Shown here piece by piece: positions 49,421 through 60,559 of a stretch of 64,000 nt of DNA. The DNA lies in contig CP136063.1 in the NCBI GenBank assembly GCA_032622095.1, forward strand, positions 62,883,897-62,947,896, given 5' to 3'. The number at the start of each line of letters is the position of its first letter. Within the stretch, counting starts at the first letter, position 1. Source of the DNA: Siphonodentalium dalli. Its lineage: Eukaryota; Mollusca; Scaphopoda; Gadilida; Siphonodentaliidae. Position numbers and translations under genes: made by a program. A model generated the notes under the pieces. That model saw only the letters and a list, made by a program, of their open reading frames with translations. It searched no databases and was not told the DNA's origin.

Positions 49421-50019
49421 ACCACTTAGGTGCAAGGAGGGAATGAAATTATGCAAAACCTTTGGTCTGATTCAAGGAGTGTTTTGGTTTGATTCAATGG
49501 GGGTGTATTTTGGAATTATGCAAAACGTTGTATCTGGTCTGATTCAAGGGGTGCAGTTGGCATTATCAAGGTGGTAACACCCATAACGGAGACCATCTAG
49601 CCACGTTCCTGAATCCATGGGGCATAACTCAATAACAAATTGTACGAAAAAGCTAAAGTTTAGCAGTAAACCTAAAATTTCTATCGAAATTAAAACAGGC
49701 TTGATGGGACCCGCATGTATGCCAACGTTAATGGCTCAACATTGATTTGAAGTACATTACCCCCTCCAAGGTTGGCCAAAATTGCTGGAAATCGTGTATT
49801 GCTACCTTAAAGAGACTATCAAATTGGATAACTTAGTGAAAATCTATTGAAACAATTTATCTTATCTTTCATATCTTCGTGTGTGTTACTATTTATTATT
49901 TCGTATTTATAACTGTTGTATTCGGAACTAGGCGCATTCGCTTGTAGAGTATTTGTTTCAGAGGCTATACATAACATGGATTTCGGGATTTCAGCTTGAC
50001 AAGTCACTGAATGCTCACA
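49421..50019. other. Intergenic DNA; no gene recognised
   Basis: Short direct repeats of GGTCTGATTCAAGG(A/G)GTG lie near 49467-49553. The minus-strand frame at 49819-50037 has no recognisable motif. Confidence 0.5.
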
Positions 50020-50785
50020 CCGACAGGGCAAAAACAAATTAAACGTATGGCCACTATGGATAAAACAAAAACATAACGGTTCACATGGGGGGGGGGGGGG
50101 TGTGATGATGTGATTATATATGCATCAGTTACTCTGTATGATTCGTTTCTGGTGTTTCATTTTTGTGTAATTACATGTACATAAAAATGACATTCATTTA
50201 ACCAAACGTGTTGCCACGCAAACATTTCAACAATGACATTCCTTGCATATATGGTGCGAATCCCGTATTAGTGTTGGTTATTTAGTCTTGGTCGGGTTTC
50301 CGAATGACCGAGTAATGTCAATACGTATATTGGAGAGGGGATACTACTGAGTTATCACGAACGCGTGAGCACCAGCACAATAAAGATGTGATATAAGATG
50401 TTATAAATAATTAAATAGTGTGATTTCATCTTGACAATTAATTCAATCTTCTTTGTGATACATTGCAACTCCTCGCAGACGTGTACATGTATTTCTGTTG
50501 GGACAATATCACACTATAATGTATTAAATGTACCCCGACCGGGCAAATACACATGGTTCACATTTTTGTGGGAGGGGTAGTTATATATGAATTAGTTATA
50601 CCCTACGATTTGTTTGGAGTTTTGCGTTGTTATATGACCACATAAAAGTGATTTGCATGTAACGAAATGTGTTGCTAAGGGAACATTCCAACAATGGAAT
50701 TCCTCGAATACCACATACGAATAGGCATATTAATATTAAAATATTGATTATTCAGTCTTGGCCGTGTTTCCGAATAACCAAATAT
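50020..50785. repeat. Diverged local duplication, about 250-300 bases, two copies
   Basis: 50020-50325 and 50525-50785 are similar along their length. Shared words include GACAGGGCAAA/GACCGGGCAAA, GGTTCACAT, TTATATATG, ACAATG(A/G)(C/A)ATTCCT and CAGTCTTGG/TAGTCTTGG with GGTTTCCGAAT/GTGTTTCCGAAT. The first has a 13-G run at about 50087-50100. No coding signal is seen. Confidence 0.55.
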
Positions 50786-51109
50786 ATGTATGCTATATGT
50801 TTTATTTAAAAATGCTCGTTGTCTATAGTGATAGTGGTTTCCTGTTGGAAATCTCGCCTCGTCGGTGTCGTCATTATATTCAGAGGAAAGAGTGTGACGT
50901 TTAGAAGGTTGAGATGATTTTCCCTGATCTTTCAGGATCTTTGAGTTCTGATGCATATCGTGTTGGGGATATGATTTCATGCAGATATGGCTTCAGTTAC
51001 CGATGGAGTGAAGTTTGTTTAAAAGTCAAATGACTGTGTTATCGCCTCTGTGGCAGGCAACGTTGTTGATAGAACATTTTTGTCATATCATATCATATAA
51101 ATTCAGTTT
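50786..51109. other. Intergenic DNA; no gene recognised
   Basis: A 101-aa minus-strand frame (50675-50980) runs through the preceding duplication. It lacks recognisable domains. Confidence 0.4.
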
Positions 51110-51228
51110 ACTCCTTTTAACAAATCCCTTATAATAACGATTACAATTAAACAAATATTCCCCCTATAATTCGTATGTGCTGTGTCCTACTAAACTAGAC
51201 TTAACAATGAATTCTTCTTAAGTTTATA
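51110..51228 (-). pseudogene. Decayed finger remnant downstream of the minus-strand zinc-finger gene
   Basis: The plus strand here (AACAAATCCCTTATAATAAC, AATATTCCCC, AGACTTAACAATGAATTC) parallels 51884-51990, which encodes fingers 4 and 3 of the neighbouring gene, but with lost cysteine and histidine codons. It indicates a past internal duplication of that array. Confidence 0.55.
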
Positions 51229-51230
51229 TC

Positions 51231-52757
51231 TCACTTATGCCGTGGCGTTCCAGTGTGGCTCCTCTTGTGTCGAACTAGATTAGTCTGGTGTCTGAATTCC
51301 TTCTCACAAATATCACACTTGTACGGCCTTTCTCCTGTGTGGATCATTTTGTGTTGATTTAGGTCATGCTGGATTCTGAACTCCTTATGACAAATATCAC
51401 ACTTATATGGCTTCTCTCCTGTATGGATCCTCTTGTGTTGATTTAGAATAGAATGGCGACAAAATTCTTTCTGACAAACATCACACTTAAATGGCTTTTC
51501 TCCAGTGTGAATCCTCTTGTGTCGAATAAGGATATCGTGAACTCTGAATTCCTTCTGACAAATATCACACATATATGGTTTTTCTCCCGTGTGGATCCTC
51601 ATGTGTTGTTTTAGGTAAGTCTGATTTCTGAATTCCTTCTGACAAATATCACACTTGAATGGGTTTTCTCCCGTGTGAATCCTCTTATGTTTATTTAATA
51701 TAGAATGTTGTCCGAATTCCTTCTGACAGATATCACACTTATACGGCTTGCCTCCAACATGGATCCTCTTGTGTTTAATACAGTTAGTCTGATTTGTGAA
51801 TTCCATCTGACAAATATCACACTTATACGGCTTTTGTCCCATGTGGATCCTCATGTGTGAAATCAGTTTATGCTTTAGGGCAAACCCCTTATCACAAAGA
51901 TTACATTTAAATGAATATTCCCCTGTATGTTTCATCATGTGTCGAGTAAGTCTAGACTGCACAATGAATTCATCTTCACAAATATCACATTTATATGGCT
52001 TTTCACCGGTATGGATCCTCATGTGTTTGGTTAGGTTACCATTCTGAGTGAAGGATTTGTCACATATGGCGCACTCGTATGGTCTAATACCAAAATGGAT
52101 CATCATGTGAGCCGTTAGAGCAGATGCAGAAAGGAACGAATTGTCGCACTCTCTGCACTGATGTGGTCTCTCATCCTCTCTACATTGAAGTGGTCCATCA
52201 CCCTCTATACACGGGCGTGGTTTCTCATCCTCTCTACATTGAAGTGGTCCATCACCCTCTATACTCGGGCGTGGTTTCTCATCCTCTCTACATCGAAGTG
52301 GTCCATCACCCTCTATACACGGGCGTGGTTTCTCATCCTCTCTACATCGAAGTGGTCCATCACCCTCTATACACGGGCGTGGTTTCTCATCCTCTCTAGT
52401 ACATCGAAGTGGTCCATCACCCTCTATACACGGGCGTGGTTTCTCATCCTCGCTACATCGAAGTGGTCCATCACCCTCTATACACGGGCGTGGTTTCTCA
52501 TCCTCTCTACATCGAAGTGGTCCATCACCCTCTATACACGGGCGTGGTTTCTCATCCTCTCTAGTACATCGAAGTGGTCCATCACCCTCTATACACGGGC
52601 GTGGTTTATCATCCTCTCTACATCGAAGTGGTCCATCACCCTCTATACACGGGCGTGGTTTCTCATCCTCTCTACATTGAAGTGGTTCATCGTCCTCTCT
52701 ACACTCGGGTATCTTTTCATGTGTGATCAACGCATTGGGATCTTGCTCGTTCAACAT
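51231..52757 (-). CDS. C2H2 zinc-finger protein with N-terminal cysteine repeats, 11 fingers
   Basis: The intact 508-aa frame starts with an ATG at 52757-52755 (A at -3). Residues 1-28 have no known domain. Residues 29-192 are nine tandem 18-19-residue repeats of REDEKPRPCIEGDGPLRC type, so cysteines recur about every nine residues. Residues 197-504 hold 11 C2H2 fingers with all zinc ligands and mostly TGEKP linkers (finger 1: HFGI; finger 4: HMGQ; finger 5: HVGG). The tail is TPRHK. The finger type (KPYKCDICQKEF) differs from the TGDRP genes on the left, so it is a separate family. A nuclear DNA- or RNA-binding role is expected; the role of the repeat is unknown. It is intronless as seen. 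Confidence 0.87.
   Translation of the reverse strand: MLNEQDPNALITHEKIPECREDDEPLQCREDEKPRPCIEGDGPLRCREDDKPRPCIEGDGPLRCTREDEKPRPCIEGDGPLRCREDEKPRPCIEGDGPLRCSEDEKPRPCIEGDGPLRCTREDEKPRPCIEGDGPLRCREDEKPRPCIEGDGPLRCREDEKPRPSIEGDGPLQCREDEKPRPCIEGDGPLQCREDERPHQCRECDNSFLSASALTAHMMIHFGIRPYECAICDKSFTQNGNLTKHMRIHTGEKPYKCDICEDEFIVQSRLTRHMMKHTGEYSFKCNLCDKGFALKHKLISHMRIHMGQKPYKCDICQMEFTNQTNCIKHKRIHVGGKPYKCDICQKEFGQHSILNKHKRIHTGENPFKCDICQKEFRNQTYLKQHMRIHTGEKPYMCDICQKEFRVHDILIRHKRIHTGEKPFKCDVCQKEFCRHSILNQHKRIHTGEKPYKCDICHKEFRIQHDLNQHKMIHTGERPYKCDICEKEFRHQTNLVRHKRSHTGTPRHK
52182..52673 (-). repeat. 54/57-base in-frame coding minisatellite
   Basis: Nine tandem units encode the N-terminal repeat of the minus-strand zinc-finger protein. 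Two units are 57 bases (extra Thr codon), so all lengths are multiples of three. The antisense strand is open too, a by-product of the repeat. Confidence 0.9.
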
Positions 52758-52821
52758 ATTCTCGTACTTCGTTGTCTCCAGTTTCTGCGTATTGCCGGGT
52801 ATGTGTTAAATTCAACAAGTA

Positions 52822-52831
52822 CGTTTATATA
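52822..52831 (-). promoter_or_regulatory. Putative TATA box of the minus-strand zinc-finger gene
   Basis: The minus strand reads TATATAAACG about 65 bases upstream of the ATG. This fits a start site about 30 bases downstream and a leader of about 40 bases. Inferred from position only. Confidence 0.45.
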
Positions 52832-53266
52832 CGGAGCCGGTACCGTACTAATATAGCAATTAGAATATATTCTATGAACAGAATTGAACTGACGATCATG
52901 ATGGCATGAACTGAGTCAGTGAGAACTGCTAATAAATGAGTGAAAGGTAGTAAATTGCGATATTGGAATTGCAACGTGTTTTAACTCACTGGATTGTATA
53001 TGACAATTGTGACAAAAGAACTGATTATGTTGACAGCCAGTGCCACACGAGACGCACGAATGACGAACTGATTAATATGTTGAAACAAAATAAAAAGAGT
53101 GATAATAAAAATCAGGTTGCTCCCACATGGTATATACATAAAACGTTCAACATAAACATAGTCCAACACTGTCGCAGGCGTTATAATGGAATTAGTAAGT
53201 GATGGCTTGATTGAATGTGTCAATTAAGAACAAAAATAAGATAAACCTACTGTAGGCAATGGACAT
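52832..53266. other. Intergenic DNA; no gene recognised
   Basis: The two short overlapping frames on opposite strands at 52963-53223 have no recognisable motif. Confidence 0.5.
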
Positions 53267-53658
53267 GACAGACACGTGTTGGAGATGATAACGGAGTTGG
53301 GAAGTACAGACTGAATGAACACGACAGACACGTGTTGGAGATGATAACGGAGTTGGGAAGTACAGACTGAATGAACATGACAGACACGCGTTGGCGATGA
53401 TAACGGGGTTGAGAAGTACAGACTGAATGAACATGACAGACACGCGTTGGAGATGATAACGGGGTTGAGAAGTACAGACTGAATGAACATGACAGACACG
53501 CGTTGGAGATGATAACGGAGTTGGGAAGTACAGACTGAATGAACATGACAGACACGCGTTGGAGATGATAACGGGGTTGGAAAGTAGAGACTGAATGAAC
53601 ATGACAGACACGCGTTGGAGATGATAACGAGGTTGAGAAGTACAGACTGAATACGTAT
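53267..53658. repeat. 56-base minisatellite, seven copies
   Basis: The unit starts GACAGACACG at 53267, 53323, 53379, 53435, 53491, 53547 and 53603, so the period is exactly 56 bases, with few substitutions. No stop occurs on the minus strand in the unit, so all three minus frames are open and give the same cyclic peptide. This is not evidence for a gene. Confidence 0.9.
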
Positions 53659-54591
53659 GGAAATTAAAGATGATCTACCTATGTAGAATTTTAGACTGTT
53701 AATTTATACAGTTAATGCATATGGGCCGATCCAATGGGGGTCCCTATTTTCGCCATCAAGCAATTTTCGGGAGGTGTCTTGGCGCTATTTGTCTCGGGTA
53801 CCATAAGATTCCCCACTGAATAATGCTAACATGCATGTGGATACAGCAGTTTACGTGTTTCACGTTACTCAAACGTATACAGTTATAATACATGTGGGTT
53901 GAAATTAATTCAATTTGGTATATCGTGTAATAGCATTGGGGACAAGGGGCGAATCCAACATCCAGAGACGTGGGCGCCACGGCCTATTTTTCGCCGGCAT
54001 ATTTCTACGACATTTTGTATCGGAGTGTCGGAAAATATCTCGGCTCAACACTGAATATTTCTATCAAAAATAAAAGTATCAATTCTAACTGTGGTGTCAA
54101 AATTTACACAATTCTATCTAGATATGTAAAGAGAAATAGCGAATCCCCCCCCCAATCGAAGAAAAGACATCACATGTTTTGTCAAACATGGGGTTTCCAG
54201 TTTATAAAGCAATGAATCCATGGGTATTTTTCACATTTTGACCAATGACCTGATGCTTTTCCATGTGACTTTTGACTTGGCCTAATGACATCACATTCAC
54301 CAGCTGTTATTTAAACCACATGTTCAAGATTGATATCCATTTTTGGAATTGGAAATAATGTTTTTATTTTGGATTATGCTATGCTTACCAAATGTAAACA
54401 TATAGCAGTCATGGTTATTATACATCCATAGGAAAATATCAAGATTTATTCAGATAACACCCAGCAGCTCAATGGAGACTACCAGCCGCTAAAATGGTTA
54501 GTTTGGTATACTTGCCATTTTAGCGGCGTAGCGTCTAGTTTTCATGGAAATGTTATCAAATAAGTAATATAAGCAAAACAGCGGAAGTAGA
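53659..54591. other. Intergenic DNA with one strong hairpin; no gene seen
   Basis: GCCGCTAAAATGG (54485-54497) and its exact complement (54515-54527) form a 13-bp stem with a 17-base loop. Nothing else is recognised. Confidence 0.5.
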
Positions 54592-54595
54592 TTAA

Positions 54596-55116
54596 AGGTG
54601 GATTATCTCTTTGTAAACATGTATTTTATAGTTACCGGGGTATAAAATATTAGATTTGAATCGAAGACTCATGTCCGGAAATGCTTCTATCGATTAATAT
54701 TAATTTTATTTCGAATATTTTCGAGTCTAAAAAGGTGTAGTTGTTTAGCTAACGAACAATAGTGGTTACTGTTAACAGATACCAGAAATTTTATTGTACA
54801 ATTTTGTCACAAATAAACGTTAATTATACTCATTATCGCTTATAGCTATGGAACACAACAATACAAACAATCAATCTGGGACATTTGACTTTCGGTGCGT
54901 AGTCACAGGAACAGCCCAGTGATCTATATCACAATATGGTATCATCCGAATGGTCTGTTCTAAAAAGAGACACATAAACGGTCCCGATTAAATATTCGAA
55001 ATAAAATCAATATTAATTGATAGAAGCCTCTCCGGACACGGGTCTTCAGTTCATGTTTATTATTTTATACCCACGCAACTATTTAAATTTTTTTTATTTA
55101 AAGCGATAATCCATCT
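54596..55116. mobile_element. TTAA MITE, first type, inverted copy
   Basis: 521 bases are flanked by TTAA (54592-54595, 55117-55120). It is the reverse-orientation copy of 46986-47505, with matching inner words such as GGAACAGCCCAGT. Confidence 0.8.
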
Positions 55117-55120
55117 TTAA

Positions 55121-55934
55121 AGGTATTCAGGATCTAGTTTAAAGCCTAATAAAGGTTTTAATTGTTTCAAAACAAGACGGAAATCGAAACCGGAAATTGG
55201 GGTACCGATAAAACGCGTACTGCACATCGTCTGCATTTTTTTGCGTTTGGGGTAGGGCTATGAGTAAACTCTAAGATAACCACGCTAATAAAGGCTGTAT
55301 TTTGCCAATTCTTTCGACATATTGATACACTGTTACATGGTATGTATTAATAATAAACAGAATGTTGCGTACTTATTTTGAAACAATATTAAAGTTATAT
55401 ATTCACAGATGAATCGTGAAAATGTGATCAAAATGAGACTTATTTGGCAATAATTGTCTGAATACACGTCACGCATGCGGGTTTCTTATGAAATGAGATG
55501 CACTTATCTTTGTTAACACAAAATATGTAGAAAACACAGTTGAGAAGTGGCAAACAGAAAACTTGAGGCCAATTCGTAATTTGTTGGGTTATTTTAGAGG
55601 GTAGCCGCATAAAACCCCATAAAAACATGTTTCCAAAAGAAATTCAGACTGGAAACAAGCAGATTATTAAAGTAGACATATTTTACATACATAAACCGCT
55701 CTCCGATCGCTTTTACCTTACAAAGCGAGGTTAGGCCATTTTTTGACATAAGGAAGTTGACTAAACGGTTACACAACTATTTGCGAGTAATTTTTTTCCA
55801 GAAGAGCACTTCAACAAATCCGTTATTTGATGAATACTAGCACACCATCGCCAGTAGACCACATTTTCTATGTGTATGAAAGGAAAGTTATGTTTCTTCA
55901 TTGATATATGTAGATAATTATTATATTCATTCTG
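55121..55934. other. Intergenic DNA; no gene recognised
   Basis: AT-rich, with only chance-like minus-strand frames at 55440-56069. The decayed LINE to the right may begin within it. Confidence 0.45.
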
Positions 55935-58576
55935 AAACTGCGATGAATGTGAAATGTGGTACCATAGGTCCTGCATAGAAATGCCAACAACCGAGTATGA
56001 AAGGCTAGCCAACCCGAGCATTGAATGGTACTGCTGTAGATGAGATAAAGTCAGCATAGACAGCTTCACATACAGAAGCTATGAGTTGGAAACATCAAGC
56101 GATTTCTTCCACATGTCGTCCATAAATCAAACCATAAAGAGTCTAAATTCATCAGCATTTGAACCACCAAGAGCAAGCAGCCCAGTAGCTGACCCTACTG
56201 TAGCAGCCCACCAGAGATCCACAGGTAGCATACAGGTAACATCGCCGGATTCGCCAATAACTGCAGCCAAACAACTCATCAATATTCCGGACAAGACCAA
56301 TATGCGAATAATAACAGTAAACTGCAGCAGTGCACTTCAAAACAAAGCAGAGCTTGAACTGGCCATCAGCTACATCAAACCCGACATTATCATCGGGATG
56401 GAATCATGGTTGAAGGGAGTACAACCGGGAATGCCAAACTCAAACGATGCAATCAAATCATCAGAGATATTCCCTCCAAACCTAAATGTATACCGCAATG
56501 ACAGGACCACCAGAGGGGTGGCGTCTTCATCTGCACAAATGAATTGATCCCATCATCCGAAGCGCCAAACCTAGTGACGGATTACGAAGTGGAGTGGGCT
56601 ACTGTAAAAACAACAACAAACAAAGACCTATTACTAGCAGCATTATACATGCCACACAGAAAACTGAAACACATCAATGAACTAAACAAATGCTTTGAAA
56701 AACTGAAGAAAAAAAACACCTGAAAGATCTCATCATTTCCGGAGACTTCAACTGCCCAGACATAGATTGGGATAAGATGATAGTCAAAGCTGGAGCACCA
56801 GACAAGGAAGTTCAACAAAGGCTCGTTGACATTTGTGCAGAACACGGGCTAAAACAAATGCAAACAAACCCAACACGAGAAGATAACATCCTAGACCTTG
56901 TCCTGACGAACAACGAATCACTCATAAAAGCAACCAGTACTACACCTGGGATCTCAGACCATGATATAGTAGTCACAGACTGCATACCAAGACCGCACCA
57001 TAAGAAGCAAACCCAGCGCAAGACATACGCCTTCAAAAAAATGTCGGAAATAGCAGAAAACATCACCAACATAAGTAAAGAAGTGACCCAGAAATCTGAA
57101 GATCCATCGATTACCACCAACGACCTATGGGAGTCACTTAAAACGGGTATTATGGAAGTCATAGACCAGAGGGTCCCAGTCATACGCAGGAGATATGATA
57201 GACAGGTTCCCTGGATGAACAACAAGCTACGAAAGATCCTAAAGAAAACAGGCCGGCTTTACAGAAGAGCTAGGAAATCCAAGTGCAAACATAGCACCCG
57301 TCTACAAAAAAGGATATGTATATCTTGCAGAAAACTACAGACCTGTCTCTCTAACATCTGTATGTTGCAAAATCCTGGAACACATTGTTTGTCGACACAT
57401 AATGAACCATCGAGAGAACCATAACATCTTGACGTCACTAAATCGTGGATTTAGGAAAGGGCACTCATGCGTCACACAGCTATTGACCACCAACACAGAT
57501 TTCCTAACAACATTTGACAAGAAAATACAAACTGACGCCGCAATATTAGACTTTTCCAAGGCATTTGACACCGTACCACACAGAAAACTGCTCGCCAAAG
57601 TAAGCAACTACGGTATCAAAGAAAAGCTCCACACCTGGCTCGAAAACTTCCTGACACAGAAGGACAAGCTTCATCCAGCGTTTCCGTCGACTCTGGTGTG
57701 CCACAGGGAGAGGGCTTGGACTTCTACTTCTACTTTTCCTGTGTCACACCAATGACCTACCAGATTGTGTATCCTCGCATGTGAGGTTATTCGCGGACGA
57801 CTGTTTACTATATCGCCAAATAAAAACATGCAACAACCATGTCACTCTCCAGAAAGACCTAGATAAGCTTGAGGTATGGGCAGAAAAGTGGGGCATGCGA
57901 TTCAACGCTAAGAAGTGCTATATCATGTCCATGAGCAAAACAACATCGTTCACATACCAGCTAAACAACTGCCTACTGGAAGAAGTAGATAAAAACCAAT
58001 ACCTGGGGGTGACACTCTCCAAGGACATGAAATGGTCATATCACATCACCAAAATCACACAGAAGGCGAATAGTACGCTGGGCTTCATTAGAAGAAACCT
58101 AAAGACGGCTCCAGCTAAAAGAAAGCTGATCGCATACGAAACCTTAGTGCGACAAAGATGGAATATGCATCAGTTGTCTGGGACCCCTCCTGATAGGAGA
58201 CATTGCCAAACTAGAGAGAATACAGAAGAGAGCAGCGAGATTCCTAACAGGGGACTATACATCACAATAAGCAGGAACAATTACCAACATGCTGCGTGAA
58301 TTACAACTACAAACACTAGAAGGCCGAAGGTATGACCACCGACCCCAGTTGTTTGGCAAGGTAGTGGGCGGGCTGGTCCCGGCTATCGACACCAAAGACC
58401 TGTTGAGACCAAAACAAAAAGTGGGTCGAAAAATCAAAGCTCGGAAGTTCGAGGGGTACGTATCAAAGAACCTTGTTTCTATGCAGGAGTCTAACAACTC
58501 AAAACCTTACGAACAAATCAACGCGCAGACTCCAGAATTCAAAAATTCATTCTTCCCGAAAACAAGCAAGGACTAG
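55935..58576 (+). pseudogene. Decayed LINE with PHD-like finger, endonuclease and reverse transcriptase
   Basis: A second LINE family in pieces. At 55939-56020 there is a PHD-like finger end (CDECEMWYHRSC...EWYCCR) with a stop. Then come serine/proline-rich linker and endonuclease start (RIITVNCSS, IIIGMESWL). From 56777 there is LDLVLTN and GISDHDIVV. RT follows with a deletion near 57285, FSKAFDTVPHRKLL (57550) and LFADDCLLYRQI (57787), and the C-terminal part ends at 58574-58576. Frames change near 56540, 56720, 57420, 57700 and 58160. FADDCLLYR and HRKLLAKV resemble Jockey/Nimb-type LINEs of invertebrates; the clade is not proven. Confidence 0.8.
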
Positions 58577-58785
58577 AATACTCTGGAAGAAGACAGCATG
58601 CGATCCATCCAAATGACAATGGACGGAGAACAAGCTGAAAACAACAAAACGTCCTTAATAATCCCATCCCACGCGCCTATACATCCGAACGGATCCTGCG
58701 CGCATACCAATACAATACAGATGCATCTGAATCCATAAAAAATGGTTTTGAAAAAATTAATTGCCTATTACTACATGTACTTGTA
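58577..58785. other. Probable 3' UTR of the decayed LINE
   Basis: Follows the ORF2 stop directly. No clear tail repeat was found before the foldback element begins. Confidence 0.35.
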
Positions 58786-59616
58786 CCACTTGTATAATCA
58801 CAGTAACCAAACACATGAATGCAACATGTTAAGAGCATTATTAATGGCGGAATATGTTAGAAATACTAAATGTGAAATTTATAGAGGTTTTTTAAATCTA
58901 TTTTTTCGAACACAAAATCAATAAACACAAAGTCCATATCAAAGAAAAAAATATGGCAATGTCTACTGAACACTGTGAAGAATGATGAACAATAAAATAA
59001 TATTCATATTTATCAAGCATTCTTTGATAAAATTACTAAGAACCAATTGTTTACAAATCATTGAGTAAGTTACCTGACATCGCTTATAGTGAGGTGGAAG
59101 TTAAATGTTAATATTTGTGGACAGTGGTGTGTTGTGAATCTCTTGACAAAAGAATTGTCTAATCCCCAATCTGGTGTACCCCCACAGCCCAGAAACTAGG
59201 TCACCAATCATCCTGAGTCAGGATAAAGTTCAGCACTGGCTGGTCATAATCCCCATGAATCCCAACAGACTTGAGTGAACATTATCTTGACCCATCAAAT
59301 TCAGTTCCCAAATAGATTTGCTGAGCAATGAAAGCTACCATTTGTAGACAACTGCTTCCAAGCCAAAAATCTTAATAAAACTGAAGAAATGTGAGTATAT
59401 CTTTATTGTTCATCATTCTTCAGTGTTCAGTGCACATACCCATATTTTTTTCTTAGATATGACCTTTGTGTTTGTTGATTTTGGGTTCGAAAAAATAAAT
59501 TTTAAACACTTCTATAAATTTCACATTTTGAATTTCTAACATAATCTACCATGAATTATATTCTTAAAATGCAGCATCCATGGGTATGGTTACTGTGATT
59601 AGTAATAAAAGTGAAC
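58786..59616. mobile_element. Foldback element with arms of about 220 bases
   Basis: 58786-59005 is inverted at 59393-59616. Matching pairs include TAATCACAGTAACC/GGTTACTGTGATTA, GAAGAATGATGAACAATAAA/TTTATTGTTCATCATTCTT and TTTTTTCGAACACAAAATCA/TTGATTTTGGGTTCGAAAAA. About 390 bases of unique DNA lie between the arms. No coding frame is seen. Confidence 0.7.
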
Positions 59617-59676
59617 ATAAACCTTTATTTTGGACTCCATTAAATTTGGGGAAAATTGGGTTAGCAAAGTCCTTAA

Positions 59677-59893
59677 AGGTGGATTATCTCTTTGTAAACA
59701 TGTATTATATAGTTACCGGGGTATAAAATATTAGATTTGAATCGAAGACTCATGTCCGGAAATGCTTCTATCGATTAATATTAATTTTATTTCGAATATT
59801 TTCTGGTCTAAAAAGGTGTGTTTGTTCAATAGTGGTTACTGTTAACAGAGACCAGAAATTATATTGTGCAATTTTGTCACAAATAAACGTTAA
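59677..59893. mobile_element. TTAA MITE, first type, left part only
   Basis: Starts after TTAA (59673-59676) and matches 54596 onward. It is interrupted at its internal TTAA (59890-59893) by the second MITE type. Confidence 0.8.
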
Positions 59894-60282
59894 AGGTACT
59901 CAATCCGTAAAGAGGGTCCCTATCTCAACCGATTCCAACAACAACAATCCGATCAGAGGGTCCTATATTACTATTTCTTTGGCTTTGGGGGTAAAAAATA
60001 TTTGATTCGAGTCGAGGAACCCATCAAACAAAGCTCAGAGTTATTAGATATTGATTTTTGAAATTTGTTAATTGCTCGAGATGAGTACTAATAACTGCCG
60101 TCAATTTGGTAACCTGCTCGAGAGTTTACGTCAAAACTCTATTCAAACAGACAAGGATGGATAACTCTATAATCAAGTGGTAATAATAACGAAATTTTGA
60201 CTGTCTTCTGGGCCAGAAAGAATTCCCGATAATGAAAAATAATAGATTTCTAAAATCGATATCTAACAAATCTGAGCTTTGA
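59894..60282. mobile_element. TTAA MITE, second type, left part only
   Basis: Matches 25026 onward to the CTGAGC(G/T)TTGA word. Similarity ends at 60282, where the intact LINE begins. The right arm is not in the window. Confidence 0.75.
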
Positions 60283-60559
60283 GCTTCACGAACGTTTTGA
60301 TTGCGCAACTTCCGGTGACGGTTTGGTTACGGTGTTTTTGCTGCTTTTTAAATGCTTTTAAATGCTTTTATATGCTTTTAAACCAATCTTTTATTAATTG
60401 CAACATTATATAACATATCTTAACATACATTTGAAGTTTTAAACGGAACGTGCACATTCGGCATACACAGAATTGAACGGTTAGACTGTTTTCTCATCGA
60501 GCAAACCTCGAAAATAGGTGACAGCCACGAGTGGCGCGAAACTGTCAACAACGGTAAGG
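60283..60559 (+). other. 5' UTR of the intact LINE
   Basis: 277 bases lie between the broken MITE and the first ATG. It includes three or four direct copies of AAATGCTTTTA (about 60347-60383). An internal promoter is expected in such elements, but none was identified. Confidence 0.5.

Noticed and set aside
52124-52856. Plus-strand frames of 91 and 231 aa
   Set aside because: They are antisense to the in-frame coding minisatellite of the minus-strand zinc-finger gene.
60518-60559. ORF1 start at 60518
   Set aside because: The codon there is GTG. The ATG at 60560 has a strong start context.
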